This document shows, in pieces, positions 35,440 through 46,304 of a stretch of 64,000 nucleotides of DNA. How positions within the stretch are numbered: the stretch's first letter is position 1; the number at the start of each line of letters is the position of its first letter. A program made the position numbers and the translations under genes. The notes beneath the pieces were generated by a model that ran no database searches, was not told the origin of the DNA, and saw only the letters and a program-made list of their open reading frames with translations. Source of the stretch: Cyclobacteriaceae bacterium (GTDB lineage: Bacteria; Bacteroidota; Bacteroidia; Cytophagales; Cyclobacteriaceae). The stretch is taken from assembly GCA_013141055.1 (NCBI GenBank), contig JABFRS010000001.1:930001-994000 (forward strand). Direction: 5' to 3'.

Positions 35440-37809
35440 ATGCTTAAAAATTACATCCTTGTCACGCTGCGCAACCTGATGAAGAATAAAACCTATTCAT
35501 TCATCAACATTTCAGGTCTCTCTATTGGAATTACTTGCAGTTTGCTCATCCTCCTCTGGGTTTTTGACGAGCTGGCATATGATAAATTCCATCCCAAGTC
35601 GAACAGGCTTTACCAGGTCTGGATCAATGCTGCCTTCGATGGCAAGATAAACTCGTGGACTTCTTTGCCACTCCCAACATACGAGGCCTTGAAATCTGTT
35701 GACAGCAACATAAAAAATACAGCAGTCACCGACTGGGGAGCCGATCACCTTCTCACTATCAAAGAGCTTGATAAAAGGATCACAAAACGAGGATTCTACG
35801 CAAGTGAGGAGTTTCTCACAATGTTTGAATTTCCAATGATCAAAGGAAGTGCGGACAAAGTCCTGACGGAACCCGGCAACATTGTGATTTCAGAATCACT
35901 TGCGAAAATATTATTTGGAGATGAAGATCCACTTAATCAGATCATCCTGGTAGACAATGAATCACAACAGAAAGTAGTGGGCATTTTTAAAGACGTCCCC
36001 AAGAATTCAACTTTTCAGTTTGACTGCCTGCTGCCGTGGAAACTGAATGAACAAAGGGATTGGGTAAAGCGCAATACAACTGACTGGGACAATAATTCCT
36101 TCCAGATTTTTATGGAGCTGAACGACCCATCCAACGAAAAAGCTGTCAATGCATCTATAAAAGAAGTGATTGTCAAGCATGGTTCACCCGATTTCAGAAG
36201 GGAATTATTTCTTCATCCCCTTACGAAGTGGAGACTTCACTCAAAATTTGAAGAAGGGAAAATCAATGGAGGCCAGATTGAATACGTGCAAATGTTTACC
36301 GTCATCGCAATCTTTGTTTTGGTAATTGCATGTATCAATTTCATGAATCTCGCGACCGCCCGGTCAGAACGCAGAGCCCGTGAAGTGGGGATCAGAAAAA
36401 GTGTGGGATCCAAACGAATTGAGATCATTCTTCAGTTTATGGGTGAATCTCTATTCATCGCGATAGTTGCATTTGGCATCTCCGTGCTGTTAACAGAACT
36501 GGCGCTTCCTTTTTATAATGATCTCGTTCAGAAAAAACTGTTTATTGATTACACATCAGCACAGTTCTGGCTCTTCACACTTTCACTTGTATTTTTTACA
36601 GGAATTATTTCAGGAAGCTACCCGGCATTCTATCTTTCATCATTCCAACCAGTAAAAGTTTTGAAAGGCAAAATACAGGTAGGAAAAAGCGCCAGTCTGC
36701 CGCGGAAAATTCTTGTCACCCTGCAATTCGGATTCTCTATTTTATTGATTATCGGAACCATCATCATCTACCAGCAAATTCAACATGTAAAAGCCAGAGA
36801 TATTGGATATAGCCAGGAAAATCTTATAACGGTTGATTATAATGATGGGATCGCAAAGAATTACAAAGTAATCAAAGATGAATTACTGAGTTCCGGTGGA
36901 GTCAATGCCGTAACACGTTCCAACAGTCCGATCACTGAAATCTTTTCAAATAACTTTTTAGGATGGCCTGGCAAAGCGGAAGACCGTAAAGTAATTTTTA
37001 CAACCATTGCCTGTGAATATGACTATGTGAAGACAATGGGAATCAAACTAATTATGGGGCGTGATTTCTCTGAGGATTTCAAGAGTGACTCAATGGCCAT
37101 TATTATTAATAAAGCGGGCCTTGACCTGATGGACCTGAAAGAGCCTCTCGGAACCATGCTTGATCTCTGGGGCAAGAAAAGACAACTTATTGGTGTGGTG
37201 GATAATGTTTTGATGGGAGATCCTTCCAAACCTGTCAACCCCATGTTTATGATCCTGCAGCCTGGATGGATCAACGCGGTGACCATAAAGCTTGAAAAAA
37301 CAAATAATCTTGCAGGTTCGGTAGCAAAAGTTGAAGACGTATTTAAGAAATATAATTCTGAATATCCGTTCATCTACTCATTTGCTGATTTGGAGTTTCA
37401 GAAAAAATTCACATCCATCAGTATGATCAGTTCCCTGGCGAGTCTGTTCGCTACGCTTGCAATTATCATTACAGGTCTTGGTCTGTTCGGACTTGCCGCC
37501 TTCACAGCTGAGCAGCGTAACAAAGAAATTGGTATTAGAAAAGTAATGGGCGCCTCTGTTTCGGGACTGGTGGCATTGATATCCAAAGATTTTTCAAAAC
37601 TTGTCTTGATAGCTTTTGCTCTTTCGGCACCACTTGCCTGGTGGCTGCTAAATACTTTCCTTGAAAGATATACCTACAGAATTCAGATCGCGTGGTGGGT
37701 ATTTCCATTGACCGGATTAATATCTCTGGTCTTTGCACTGATCATTGTATCGACACAGGCATTCAGAGCAGCTCAGGCTAATCCAGTGAAATCCCTGAGA
37801 AGCGAATAA
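35440..37809 (+). CDS. MacB/FtsX-type ABC transporter permease
   Basis: This 789-residue protein has two permease halves. It begins MLKNYILVTLRNLMKNKTYS with the first membrane helix near residues 20-40, followed by a MacB-like periplasmic core domain. Three helices lie near 285-410 (FTVIAIFVLVIACINFMNLA, preceded by the N-terminal domain and followed by TARSERRAREVGIRKSVGSK). A second periplasmic domain and the C-terminal FtsX domain (NKEIGIRKVMGASVSGLVAL) complete it. This double-FtsX form is very common in Cytophagales and probably exports a lipid or peptide with a separate ATPase, which is not encoded nearby. Substrate unknown. Confidence 0.88.
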   Translation: MLKNYILVTLRNLMKNKTYSFINISGLSIGITCSLLILLWVFDELAYDKFHPKSNRLYQVWINAAFDGKINSWTSLPLPTYEALKSVDSNIKNTAVTDWGADHLLTIKELDKRITKRGFYASEEFLTMFEFPMIKGSADKVLTEPGNIVISESLAKILFGDEDPLNQIILVDNESQQKVVGIFKDVPKNSTFQFDCLLPWKLNEQRDWVKRNTTDWDNNSFQIFMELNDPSNEKAVNASIKEVIVKHGSPDFRRELFLHPLTKWRLHSKFEEGKINGGQIEYVQMFTVIAIFVLVIACINFMNLATARSERRAREVGIRKSVGSKRIEIILQFMGESLFIAIVAFGISVLLTELALPFYNDLVQKKLFIDYTSAQFWLFTLSLVFFTGIISGSYPAFYLSSFQPVKVLKGKIQVGKSASLPRKILVTLQFGFSILLIIGTIIIYQQIQHVKARDIGYSQENLITVDYNDGIAKNYKVIKDELLSSGGVNAVTRSNSPITEIFSNNFLGWPGKAEDRKVIFTTIACEYDYVKTMGIKLIMGRDFSEDFKSDSMAIIINKAGLDLMDLKEPLGTMLDLWGKKRQLIGVVDNVLMGDPSKPVNPMFMILQPGWINAVTIKLEKTNNLAGSVAKVEDVFKKYNSEYPFIYSFADLEFQKKFTSISMISSLASLFATLAIIITGLGLFGLAAFTAEQRNKEIGIRKVMGASVSGLVALISKDFSKLVLIAFALSAPLAWWLLNTFLERYTYRIQIAWWVFPLTGLISLVFALIIVSTQAFRAAQANPVKSLRSE

Positions 37810-37813
37810 GTAA

Positions 37814-37866
37814 TTTGAGGATTTGAATCAGTGTTTCGATTCCGGAACACCTTTCAAATCCTCAAA
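37814..37866. terminator. Long hairpin after the permease gene
   Basis: A perfect 14-bp stem (TTTGAGGATTTGAA at 37814-37827, TTCAAATCCTCAAA at 37853-37866) encloses a loop that can itself pair GTGTT with AACAC. It starts four bases past the stop codon. No strong T-run follows, so a role in mRNA 3' end protection is as likely as termination. Confidence 0.55.
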
Positions 37867-38045
37867 CTAATTTATCATCATCTTCACAAACATCGATAGA
37901 CAAATCAGGATAAAGATTGCTTTCACCATCGGAACACTCAGCTCTGATGTGATTCTAGTCGTTCTCATAATCGTATTGTTTACGATCATTTAGAGTACTG
38001 ATCTGTCAAAAGGTTTAATGATGCATGAAAATTTTTAAGCTTTGC

Positions 38046-38918
38046 CTACTTTTTTGTGGTCTCCATCGGCAATGTTTCAATCCTGCTCCATTCCTGCATG
38101 GAACCATCATAGACTTTCATATCATAACCAAGAATACGGCCCGCAAGATAAACGACGCTGGCGGTTTGTCCGATAAAGCAATATGCTACCATCTCTTTGC
38201 TTTTATCGGTAGAGACCGGTGTAAAATAGGATTGTAATTGATCTGACGGCTTAAATACATTCGTTGCATCGACCATTTCGGAATATGGAATATTCAGTGC
38301 ACCAGTAATATGACCATCACGGGGATTACCAGTTGGTTCACCATCATAAAAACGTTTCATTCTTGCGTCAACAATAATTCCTGAGCCTGTATTAAGATCT
38401 TTTAAGACATAATCCTTGTCAACCAGAATGTTTCCTTTCTGAACTTTAAATTTTCCCTTCTTTACAATAGGTTGTTCTTTGGTCAACGTAAACCCTTCCC
38501 TCTTCCACGCTTCCAATCCTCCATTCAGCAAAGATACTTTGCCGCGCAGCCCAAGGTTTTCGAGTGTGAGAAACATTCTTGAAGTGACGCTTACATCATT
38601 ACGGGTAAAATATAGAACTACATGTGAATTATTTGATACTCCGAGGTCACCTAAAACCTGAGATGCTTTTTCAGGATCCGGTGCATTAAAACTTCCATAA
38701 GGAGAATCAGGAGCCAACCAGGCAGGCCATAAATATCTTGCGCCTTCAATATGTTCAAAGTCATAATCGTATTTCAGAAAGGACACTTGCACTAAAACAA
38801 GGTCAGCATCTTTCTGATGATCTTTAAGCCATTGCGGTGTTACAAGAATTGGTTGATCCTGGGCATAACTCATCGTTGCTGCCGCCATCAGGCAAAGGAG
38901 TGTAAGCATTGCTTTCAT
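38046..38918 (-). CDS. Exported two-domain rhodanese (sulfurtransferase)
   Basis: This protein has 290 residues from the ATG at 38918, chosen because a signal peptide (MKAMLTLLCLMAAATMSYAQ) starts there. A frame open to 38996 would add 26 residues before it. Two rhodanese domains follow: the N-terminal one with LLNGGLEAWKREGF and the C-terminal one with IIVDARMKRFYDG, HITGALNIPYSEM and the active-site loop VAYCFIGQTASVVYLAG. The catalytic cysteine is present in the second domain. Such enzymes move sulfane sulfur from thiosulfate or 3-mercaptopyruvate to acceptors. The signal peptide places it in the periplasm. Confidence 0.88.
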   Translation of the reverse strand: MKAMLTLLCLMAAATMSYAQDQPILVTPQWLKDHQKDADLVLVQVSFLKYDYDFEHIEGARYLWPAWLAPDSPYGSFNAPDPEKASQVLGDLGVSNNSHVVLYFTRNDVSVTSRMFLTLENLGLRGKVSLLNGGLEAWKREGFTLTKEQPIVKKGKFKVQKGNILVDKDYVLKDLNTGSGIIVDARMKRFYDGEPTGNPRDGHITGALNIPYSEMVDATNVFKPSDQLQSYFTPVSTDKSKEMVAYCFIGQTASVVYLAGRILGYDMKVYDGSMQEWSRIETLPMETTKK

Positions 38919-39134
38919 AGAAGTGTTTTTGTTTAAGGATAATGACTTATTCGGAAAAGATTGCCTCAGGTTGTGATATTTACAGAACATTAACACTTCT
39001 AACCAAATATCCCCTAAAATGGGAGGAGCATCTCTCCACGCAGGGATGAGTGGTAGAAATGGGCATTAGGCACGCTGGAGCTTTAAGCAATATATTTCCT
39101 ATCTTGGATAGGCATAACCACCCGTATTTCCTGA

Positions 39135-39599
39135 ATGAATAAGCTTGTCATTAAAAGCCATGCTGAATTTGAACAGCACACTGGCAAAGAACTTGGAGTT
39201 TCCGAATACATTAAGATTACACAGGAGCAAATCAATTTATTTGCAGACGCCACTCTCGATCATCAATGGATACATGTAGATCCAAAAAGGGCTGCTGTTG
39301 AAACTGACTTCAAGACAACAATCGCTCATGGATATCTGACACTCTCCCTCATTCCTCATCTGTGGAATCAGATAACGGAGTTTCATAATATCAAAATGAT
39401 GATCAATTATGGAATTGAAAAGTTAAAGTTCAATCAACCTGTAATGGTCAACAGTGAGGTTCGCCTTCGTGCCAAGTTACATTCTATCGCCAACCTTAAA
39501 GGCATCACAAAATTTGAAGTGGATGTTACGCTGGAAATCAAGGATAATCCAAAAGCTGCGTTCAAGGGATTACTGGTATTTCTGTATCACTTCAATTAG
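39135..39599 (+). CDS. MaoC-like (R)-specific enoyl-CoA hydratase family protein
   Basis: This 154-residue hot-dog-fold protein has ITQEQINLFADATLDHQWIH and TTIAHGYLTLSLIPHLWNQI, the hydratase-2 motifs with the Asp/His catalytic pair (D in FADATLDHQ, H in IAHGY). The FNQPVMVNSEVRLRAKLHSI strand is also typical. It should hydrate trans-2-enoyl-CoA or a similar thioester in the cytoplasm. Length fits the single-domain form. It stands alone, so the pathway is not defined. Confidence 0.85.
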   Translation: MNKLVIKSHAEFEQHTGKELGVSEYIKITQEQINLFADATLDHQWIHVDPKRAAVETDFKTTIAHGYLTLSLIPHLWNQITEFHNIKMMINYGIEKLKFNQPVMVNSEVRLRAKLHSIANLKGITKFEVDVTLEIKDNPKAAFKGLLVFLYHFN

Positions 39600-39870
39600 A
39601 GCAATCTTTTCTATTCAACGTCAGTGCTAATCATCACTGGCTAAAATTCCCGTTAATCCAGTCCGTCTCCAGAGCAACAGCCGGCGGCACACTTTTTGTG
39701 TATGGCGGGATCTTCAAAAAATTAAAATTTCATACCAAGAATCTTTCCGGATTCTTTATTGAATCGAATAAAAATTCCAACTTCCCAAGACGATCCATTC
39801 CCATAGAATTGGACCGTTATTATTACTTTAAGTTTAACAAAATTTCTGTGTGATTAAGAAAATCCATCCT

Positions 39871-42800
39871 ATGAAAACTAAAAGTCCGGCAAAAGGAAAA
39901 TCGAAAACAGATCTTAAAATTTTACCTGTACAGGTCATCGAAAAGAAAATCAAAAAACAGATTTCCAACAGTAATGTATTTGCTGTCAATAGTCTTCGGG
40001 ATACTTCGCCGGAAGAGTTTGACGCCACGGAGCTATTAAGAGTTCTCACAGAAGTAAAGAATGGAAACTTTACTGTCAGAATGCCGATGGATGCCACCGG
40101 TGTTAGCGGTAAAGTCTTCGATACGCTCAATGAAATCATTTCATTGAATGAAAAGATGATGCTGGAATTTACTAAAGCCGGAAATACAATTGGTAAACAA
40201 GGAAAGCTTACCCAGCGTATCGAGCTTCCGAGCACAAAAGGATCATGGAGCGAAGGTGTCAATTCGCTCAATGTACTGATATCAGATCTTGTTCACCCAA
40301 CAATTGAAATCGCTCACGTTATCAGCTCCGTTGCAAAAGGAAATCTTTCTCAGGAAATGCCTGAAGAGATCGGAGATCATAAGCTGGAAGGGGAATTTTT
40401 AAGAATTGCAAAAGAGGTGAACTACATGGTGAAGCAGCTGAACCTGTTTTCCATGGAAGTAACACGTGTTGCCCGTGAAGTAGGATCGGAAGGAAAACTC
40501 GGAGGACAGGCAAAAGTAAAAGGTGTAGGTGGTGTGTGGAAAGATCTTACAGATTCTGTAAACCACATGGCCGGTAACCTTACCAACCAGGTACGAAACA
40601 TTGCTGAAGTAACAACCGCTATTGCACGAGGCAATCTCTCCAAGAAAATTACTGTGGATGTTAAAGGCGAGATGCTTGAATTGAAGAACACGATTAACAC
40701 AATGGTGGATCAGCTCAACTCGTTTGGGTCGGAAGTAACCCGTGTGGCACTTGAGGTAGGTACTGAAGGAAAGCTCGGTGGTCAGGCAACTGTGAAAGGT
40801 GTCGGTGGGGTATGGAAGGATCTTACAGACTCTGTGAATCAGATGGCCGGTAATCTTACTGCACAGGTGAGAAATGTCGCCGGTGTAACAACAGCGGTGG
40901 CGAAGGGTGATTTATCAAAGAAAATTACGGTGGACGCCAAAGGAGAATTGCTGGAGTTGAAGAATACGATCAATACAATGGTGGATCAGCTCAACTCTTT
41001 TTCATCGGAAGTAACGCGCGTAGCCCGTGAAGTGGGATCGGAAGGACAGCTTGGAGGTCAGGCGGATGTGCCAGGTGTAGGTGGTACATGGAAAGATTTA
41101 ACAGACTCTGTAAATCAAATGGCGGGTAACCTCACTAACCAGGTACGAAATATTGCTGGTGTAACAACGGCTGTTGCGAATGGCGATTTGTCAAAGAAAA
41201 TTACCGTGGATGTTAAAGGTGAAATGCTCGAGTTGAAGAATACAATCAACACGATGGTGGATCAGCTTAACTCTTTCGGATCGGAAGTAACCCGTGTGGC
41301 ACTTGAAGTAGGTACAGAAGGAAAGCTCGGTGGTCAGGCAACAGTGAAAGGTGTGGGCGGTATCTGGAAAGACCTTACCGATTCCGTGAATCAGATGGCA
41401 TCCAACCTTACAGGACAGGTACGAAACATAGCGGGGGTAACCACTGCGGTGGCGAATGGTGACTTGTCCAAAAAGATTACTGTGGACGTTCGCGGAGAAA
41501 TGCTGGAGTTGAAAAATACGATCAACACGATGGTGGATCAGCTTAACTCTTTCGGATCGGAAGTAACCCGTGTGGCGCTTGAAGTGGGTACAGAAGGAAA
41601 GCTTGGAGGTCAGGCAACAGTGAAGGGTGTGGGTGGGGTATGGAAAGATCTTACCGACTCCGTAAATCAGATGGCCGGTAACCTTACAGCTCAGGTTCGA
41701 AATGTTGCTGGTGTAACAACAGCGGTGGCAAAGGGTGACTTATCCAAAAAGATCACGGTGGATGCAAAAGGAGAATTGCTGGAGTTGAAGAATACCATCA
41801 ATACTATGGTGGATCAGCTCAATTCATTCTCCTCTGAGGTAACGCGTGTGGCACGGGAAGTTGGTTCGGAAGGGCAGTTGGGTGGGCAGGCAAACGTGCC
41901 TGGAGTTGGTGGAACATGGAAAGATTTAACAGACTCAGTAAATCAGATGGCATCCAACCTTACCAACCAGGTAAGAAATATTGCCGAGGTAACAACGGCA
42001 GTGGCGAAGGGTGACTTATCGAAGAAAATTGCCGTTGACGTTCGCGGAGAAATGCTTGAGTTGAAGAATACGATCAACACGATGGTGGATCAGCTTAATG
42101 GATTTGGTTCGGAAGTAACGAGGGTGGCACGTGAAGTGGGATCAGAAGGAAAGCTGGGCGGACAGGCTGATGTACCCGGAGTTGGTGGAACATGGAAAGA
42201 CTTAACGGACTCGGTAAATAAAATGGCCGATAATCTTACCAATCAGGTACGGAATATTGCCGAGGTAACAACAGCCGTGGCGAAAGGTGACTTGTCAAAG
42301 AAGATCACGGTGGATGTGAAGGGTGAAATGCTTGAGCTGAAAGACACTATTAATACTATGGTGGATCAGCTCAACTCTTTCGCATCTGAAGTAACGCGTG
42401 TTGCCAGTGAAGTGGGATCGGAAGGAAAGCTTGGAGGTCAGGCAACGGTAAAAGGTGTGGGTGGTGTGTGGAAAGGTCTTACCGATTCCGTGAATCAGAT
42501 GGCTGGTAATCTTACTGCACAGATCCGTAACATTGCCAACGTTGCGATCGCTGTTGCGAATGGTGACTTGTCAAAGAAAATTACGGTGGACGTGCGCGGA
42601 GAAATTCTCCAGTTGAAAGATACACTCAACACCATGGTGGATCAGCTTCGTGGTTTTGCCTCAGAAGTAACGCGTGTGGCACGAGAGGTTGGTACTGACG
42701 GAAAGTTAGGCGGTCAGGCATTCGTACCGGGTGTTGCAGGAACATGGAAGGATTTGACCGACTCTGTAAATCAGATGGCGGGTAACCTTACCGACCAGGT

Positions 42801-45800
42801 GCGGAATATTGCGGGTGTAACAACCGCTGTAGCGAATGGTGACTTGTCGAAGAAAATTACGGTGGATGTGCGCGGAGAAATGCTGGAGTTGAAAAATACT
42901 ATCAATACGATGGTGGAACAGCTTAACTCTTTTGCATTCGAAGTTACACGTGTGGCACGGGAAGTGGGTACAGAAGGAAAGCTCGGCGGTCAGGCCGAAG
43001 TACGTGGTGTTGCTGGTACATGGAAAGATTTGACTGACTCTGTGAATCAGATGGCGTCCAACCTTACGGGTCAGGTACGTGGTATCGCAAAAGTTGTAAC
43101 ATCCGTAGCGAAAGGAAATCTTAAACAAAAACTATCCATCAATGCGTTGGGGGAATTGGCGCAATTAACGGATACAATCAATGAAATGATTGATACCCTG
43201 GCTGTGTTTGCAGAACAGGTGACAACAGTGGCACGTGAAGTGGGTGTTGAAGGACGACTGGGAGGACAGGCAAGTGTACCGGGAGCTTCAGGAACATGGA
43301 AAGACTTAACGGAAAACGTAAATCAGCTTGCGGCTAATCTTACCACTCAGGTGCGTTCAATCTCTGAAGTGGCCTCTGCGGTGACGAAGGGTGACTTGAC
43401 CCGAACGATTCGCGTGGATGCAAAAGGTGAGTTGGAAGCATTGAAAGATACGATCAATCAGATGATCACAAACCTTCGTGAGACGACGTTGAGAAATCAG
43501 GATCAGGATTGGTTGAAATCAAATCTTGCCAAGTTTACTCAGATGCTTCAGGGGCAAAAAGATTTGAATACGGTAACGAAGCGTATTCTTTCTGAATTGG
43601 CACAAGTCGTTACCGCGCACTATGGAGCATTCTATATTTTACAGCAAGATGACGTAACCCAGAATGTTAAGCTGAAATTATTTGCAGCTTATGCTTATAA
43701 AGAAGACAAGAATATTCCAAAGGAGTTCTCAATTGGTGAAGGTCTTGTTGGACAATGCGCATTTGAAAAGGAAAGAATTTTATTGACGAACGTTCCACAG
43801 GGATACGTGAAGATCAATTCAGGATTAGGTAAAGCGAAACCGTCCAATCTTATTATCCTTCCGGTTCTATTCGAAAACAGCGTAAAGGCCGTTATTGAAT
43901 TAGCGTCCCTGGATTCTTTCAGCGACACCCACTTAGACTTCCTGAGCCAGCTGACAGAAAGTATTGGTATCGTGTTGAATACCATTGAGACCAACACAAG
44001 AACAGAAGAGCTGCTGGAACAATCACAGTCACTGGCCGGTGAGCTTAAAACACAACAGGAAGAATTAAGAAGAACGAACGATGAGCTTCAGGACAAAGCA
44101 TTACTGCTGGTGAAACAGAAAGATGAAGTGGAAGCAAAGAACAAAGAAGTTGAAGAAGCAAGAAAATCACTGGAGGAAAAGGCAGAGCAGTTGACACTTA
44201 CATCCAAATACAAGTCTGAATTCCTTGCAAACATGTCTCATGAGTTAAGAACACCACTCAACAGCTTGCTCATTCTTGCACAACAGCTTTATGAGAATGC
44301 GGAAGGAAATCTGAATGATCGCCAGATTCGTTATGCCAAGACCATACACTCATGTGGTGATGACCTTATCCAGCTGATCAATGACATCCTCGATCTTTCT
44401 AAAATTGAATCAGGATTTATTTCCGCTAACATCTCCACTGTGAGAGTGGCAGAGATTGCATCATTTGTTGAGACTACCTTCAGACCAATATCGGAAGCAA
44501 GAAATCTTAAGTTCAAAATCGAAACTGACTTCACGCTGCCAGCGTCCATGGAGACAGACATCCAACGTCTGAATCAGATCCTGAAGAATTTACTATCCAA
44601 CGCATTTAAGTTTACAGAAAAGGGAGAAGTTTCTTTAAAGATTGCTGAGGCTCATAAAAACTGGAAACCAAACAATGCCAGTCTTGATAATGCTTCGAAA
44701 GTTGTTTCATTCTCCATCAGTGATACGGGCATTGGTATTCCTCAGGAAAAACAGCTAATCATCTTTGAAGCCTTTCAGCAGGCAGAAGGTTCTACCAGCC
44801 GGAAGTATGGTGGCACAGGGCTTGGATTATCGATCAGTCGTGGATTGGCAGAGCTTCTTGGAGGAACGATTGAACTGGATAGTCAGGCCGGGCACGGAAG
44901 TACCTTTACTTTATATCTCCCTATTAATAGCGTTGCAAATGTTGCTCCTCGCGAAGTTTCACAAAGTATAAAAGTAATTCAGCAACTTCAGATGGATTCG
45001 GAAGAGACCAGCGTGTTGAAAAATCTTCGGATCACAAATGAAGGTATTGAGGCCCGCAATATGGATGTCGTCAGTGAGATGATTAATGAGACTGGCGATG
45101 ACAGAAGTCACATTCTTCCTAAAGACAAAGTTGTGCTGGTAGTTGAGGATGACTTGCGTTTTGGAAAGATCGTTGTTGAAAAAGCGCATGAAAAAGGAAT
45201 GAAGGCTGTGATAGCGACCAACTATCTGGAAGTCTTTGATTTTATCAATCGCTTCTCCCCGATTGCAATTACACTTGATGTAAAGCTGCCAGACACCAGC
45301 GGTTGGAAAGTAATTGATCTTCTCAGGAATGATCTTACATATCGTCATATTCCAATTCACGTCATTTCAGGAGAAGAAAACAGGATGCTGGCGATAAAAC
45401 GTGGAGCCAGAAACTTCCTGTTGAAGCCGCTTGATAACGATATTCTCAACTCACTGTTTGATGATATTATTTCTTACGATAAGAAAGAAATAAAGAATAT
45501 CCTTATCGTTGAAGATAACGAAATTGATTCCTCACAGATTATCAAGATCCATAAGGATGATCATCTTCAGATCACATCGGCCTCTACCGGAAAAGAGGCA
45601 CTTCAGCAAATCCAGGAAAATGAATACGATTGTATCATCCTGGATTATTCGCTTCCTGACATGAATGGTGACGACCTCATTCGGGAAGTCGGGCGAATCA
45701 AACAAAAGCTCACTCCGGTAATTGTCTATTCCGCTAAAGACTTTTCCAAGATTGAATTGAATAACATTAATCTCAATTCCAGCTCAATTATCCTGAAGGG

Positions 45801-46293
45801 GGTAAATTCAATTGAGAACCTGTTAGCGGAGACAATGTCACATCTCCACATCAATCACAAAACCCTTGCGCCAGAAAAGCAGCGCATCATCGAGAACGTA
45901 CGTAATAAAGAAGACATTCTTACCGGAAAAAATATCCTGGTAGTAGATGACGATGTGCGAAATCTCTTTGCCCTGACAACAGTTTTTGAACGATTCAACA
46001 TCAAGGTAATTACAGCAGAAAGCGGTAAGGAAGCTATTAACATCCTGAATGAAAATCCCAAAATTGAAATGGTGCTGATGGATATCATGATGCCTGAAAT
46101 GGATGGATATGAGACTACTCAGAAAATCCGGAGGGAACATAAGAACAGTTCACTTCCGATCATTGCAGTTACTGCCAAAGCGATGAAGGGTGACCGTCAG
46201 AAATGTATTGAAGCCGGAGCATCGGATTATATTACAAAGCCTGTTAAAATCGATCAATTGCTTTCGTTAATGCGTCTATGGTTTTGTAAATAA
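39871..46293 (+). CDS. Giant soluble poly-HAMP hybrid histidine kinase with three receiver domains
   Basis: This protein has 2140 residues from ATG 39871; a GTG at 39850 is an alternative. After a divergent lead, eleven tandem 92-residue units occupy residues 197-1208, each with [18 protein letters not shown], WKDLTDSVN- and [14 protein letters not shown] segments, as in group III (Nik1-type) poly-HAMP kinases. A GAF domain follows (about 1225-1385), then a coiled coil, a HisKA domain (MSHELRTP, H1457), a HATPase domain ([18 protein letters not shown]) and three receivers with phospho-acceptors D1803, D1925 and D2071. No membrane helix is seen, so it should sense a cytoplasmic signal or turgor-like stress, as Nik1 does in fungi. 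It is 11 bases from the next kinase gene. Confidence 0.92.
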   Translation: MKTKSPAKGKSKTDLKILPVQVIEKKIKKQISNSNVFAVNSLRDTSPEEFDATELLRVLTEVKNGNFTVRMPMDATGVSGKVFDTLNEIISLNEKMMLEFTKAGNTIGKQGKLTQRIELPSTKGSWSEGVNSLNVLISDLVHPTIEIAHVISSVAKGNLSQEMPEEIGDHKLEGEFLRIAKEVNYMVKQLNLFSMEVTRVAREVGSEGKLGGQAKVKGVGGVWKDLTDSVNHMAGNLTNQVRNIAEVTTAIARGNLSKKITVDVKGEMLELKNTINTMVDQLNSFGSEVTRVALEVGTEGKLGGQATVKGVGGVWKDLTDSVNQMAGNLTAQVRNVAGVTTAVAKGDLSKKITVDAKGELLELKNTINTMVDQLNSFSSEVTRVAREVGSEGQLGGQADVPGVGGTWKDLTDSVNQMAGNLTNQVRNIAGVTTAVANGDLSKKITVDVKGEMLELKNTINTMVDQLNSFGSEVTRVALEVGTEGKLGGQATVKGVGGIWKDLTDSVNQMASNLTGQVRNIAGVTTAVANGDLSKKITVDVRGEMLELKNTINTMVDQLNSFGSEVTRVALEVGTEGKLGGQATVKGVGGVWKDLTDSVNQMAGNLTAQVRNVAGVTTAVAKGDLSKKITVDAKGELLELKNTINTMVDQLNSFSSEVTRVAREVGSEGQLGGQANVPGVGGTWKDLTDSVNQMASNLTNQVRNIAEVTTAVAKGDLSKKIAVDVRGEMLELKNTINTMVDQLNGFGSEVTRVAREVGSEGKLGGQADVPGVGGTWKDLTDSVNKMADNLTNQVRNIAEVTTAVAKGDLSKKITVDVKGEMLELKDTINTMVDQLNSFASEVTRVASEVGSEGKLGGQATVKGVGGVWKGLTDSVNQMAGNLTAQIRNIANVAIAVANGDLSKKITVDVRGEILQLKDTLNTMVDQLRGFASEVTRVAREVGTDGKLGGQAFVPGVAGTWKDLTDSVNQMAGNLTDQVRNIAGVTTAVANGDLSKKITVDVRGEMLELKNTINTMVEQLNSFAFEVTRVAREVGTEGKLGGQAEVRGVAGTWKDLTDSVNQMASNLTGQVRGIAKVVTSVAKGNLKQKLSINALGELAQLTDTINEMIDTLAVFAEQVTTVAREVGVEGRLGGQASVPGASGTWKDLTENVNQLAANLTTQVRSISEVASAVTKGDLTRTIRVDAKGELEALKDTINQMITNLRETTLRNQDQDWLKSNLAKFTQMLQGQKDLNTVTKRILSELAQVVTAHYGAFYILQQDDVTQNVKLKLFAAYAYKEDKNIPKEFSIGEGLVGQCAFEKERILLTNVPQGYVKINSGLGKAKPSNLIILPVLFENSVKAVIELASLDSFSDTHLDFLSQLTESIGIVLNTIETNTRTEELLEQSQSLAGELKTQQEELRRTNDELQDKALLLVKQKDEVEAKNKEVEEARKSLEEKAEQLTLTSKYKSEFLANMSHELRTPLNSLLILAQQLYENAEGNLNDRQIRYAKTIHSCGDDLIQLINDILDLSKIESGFISANISTVRVAEIASFVETTFRPISEARNLKFKIETDFTLPASMETDIQRLNQILKNLLSNAFKFTEKGEVSLKIAEAHKNWKPNNASLDNASKVVSFSISDTGIGIPQEKQLIIFEAFQQAEGSTSRKYGGTGLGLSISRGLAELLGGTIELDSQAGHGSTFTLYLPINSVANVAPREVSQSIKVIQQLQMDSEETSVLKNLRITNEGIEARNMDVVSEMINETGDDRSHILPKDKVVLVVEDDLRFGKIVVEKAHEKGMKAVIATNYLEVFDFINRFSPIAITLDVKLPDTSGWKVIDLLRNDLTYRHIPIHVISGEENRMLAIKRGARNFLLKPLDNDILNSLFDDIISYDKKEIKNILIVEDNEIDSSQIIKIHKDDHLQITSASTGKEALQQIQENEYDCIILDYSLPDMNGDDLIREVGRIKQKLTPVIVYSAKDFSKIELNNINLNSSSIILKGVNSIENLLAETMSHLHINHKTLAPEKQRIIENVRNKEDILTGKNILVVDDDVRNLFALTTVFERFNIKVITAESGKEAINILNENPKIEMVLMDIMMPEMDGYETTQKIRREHKNSSLPIIAVTAKAMKGDRQKCIEAGASDYITKPVKIDQLLSLMRLWFCK
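40459..43494 (+). repeat. Eleven tandem 276-bp HAMP-encoding repeats
   Basis: Eleven in-frame units of exactly 276 bases (92 codons) follow one another with no insertion or deletion, 3036 bases in total. Units 2 and 5 encode identical 92-residue sequences but differ at about 35 codons, all silently. Units 3, 6, 7 and 9 share a PGVGGTW/PGVAGTW variant, while units 1, 2, 4, 5 and 8 share KGVGGVW or KGVGGIW. Confidence 0.9.
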
Positions 46294-46304
46294 AAACACT
46301 ACGA

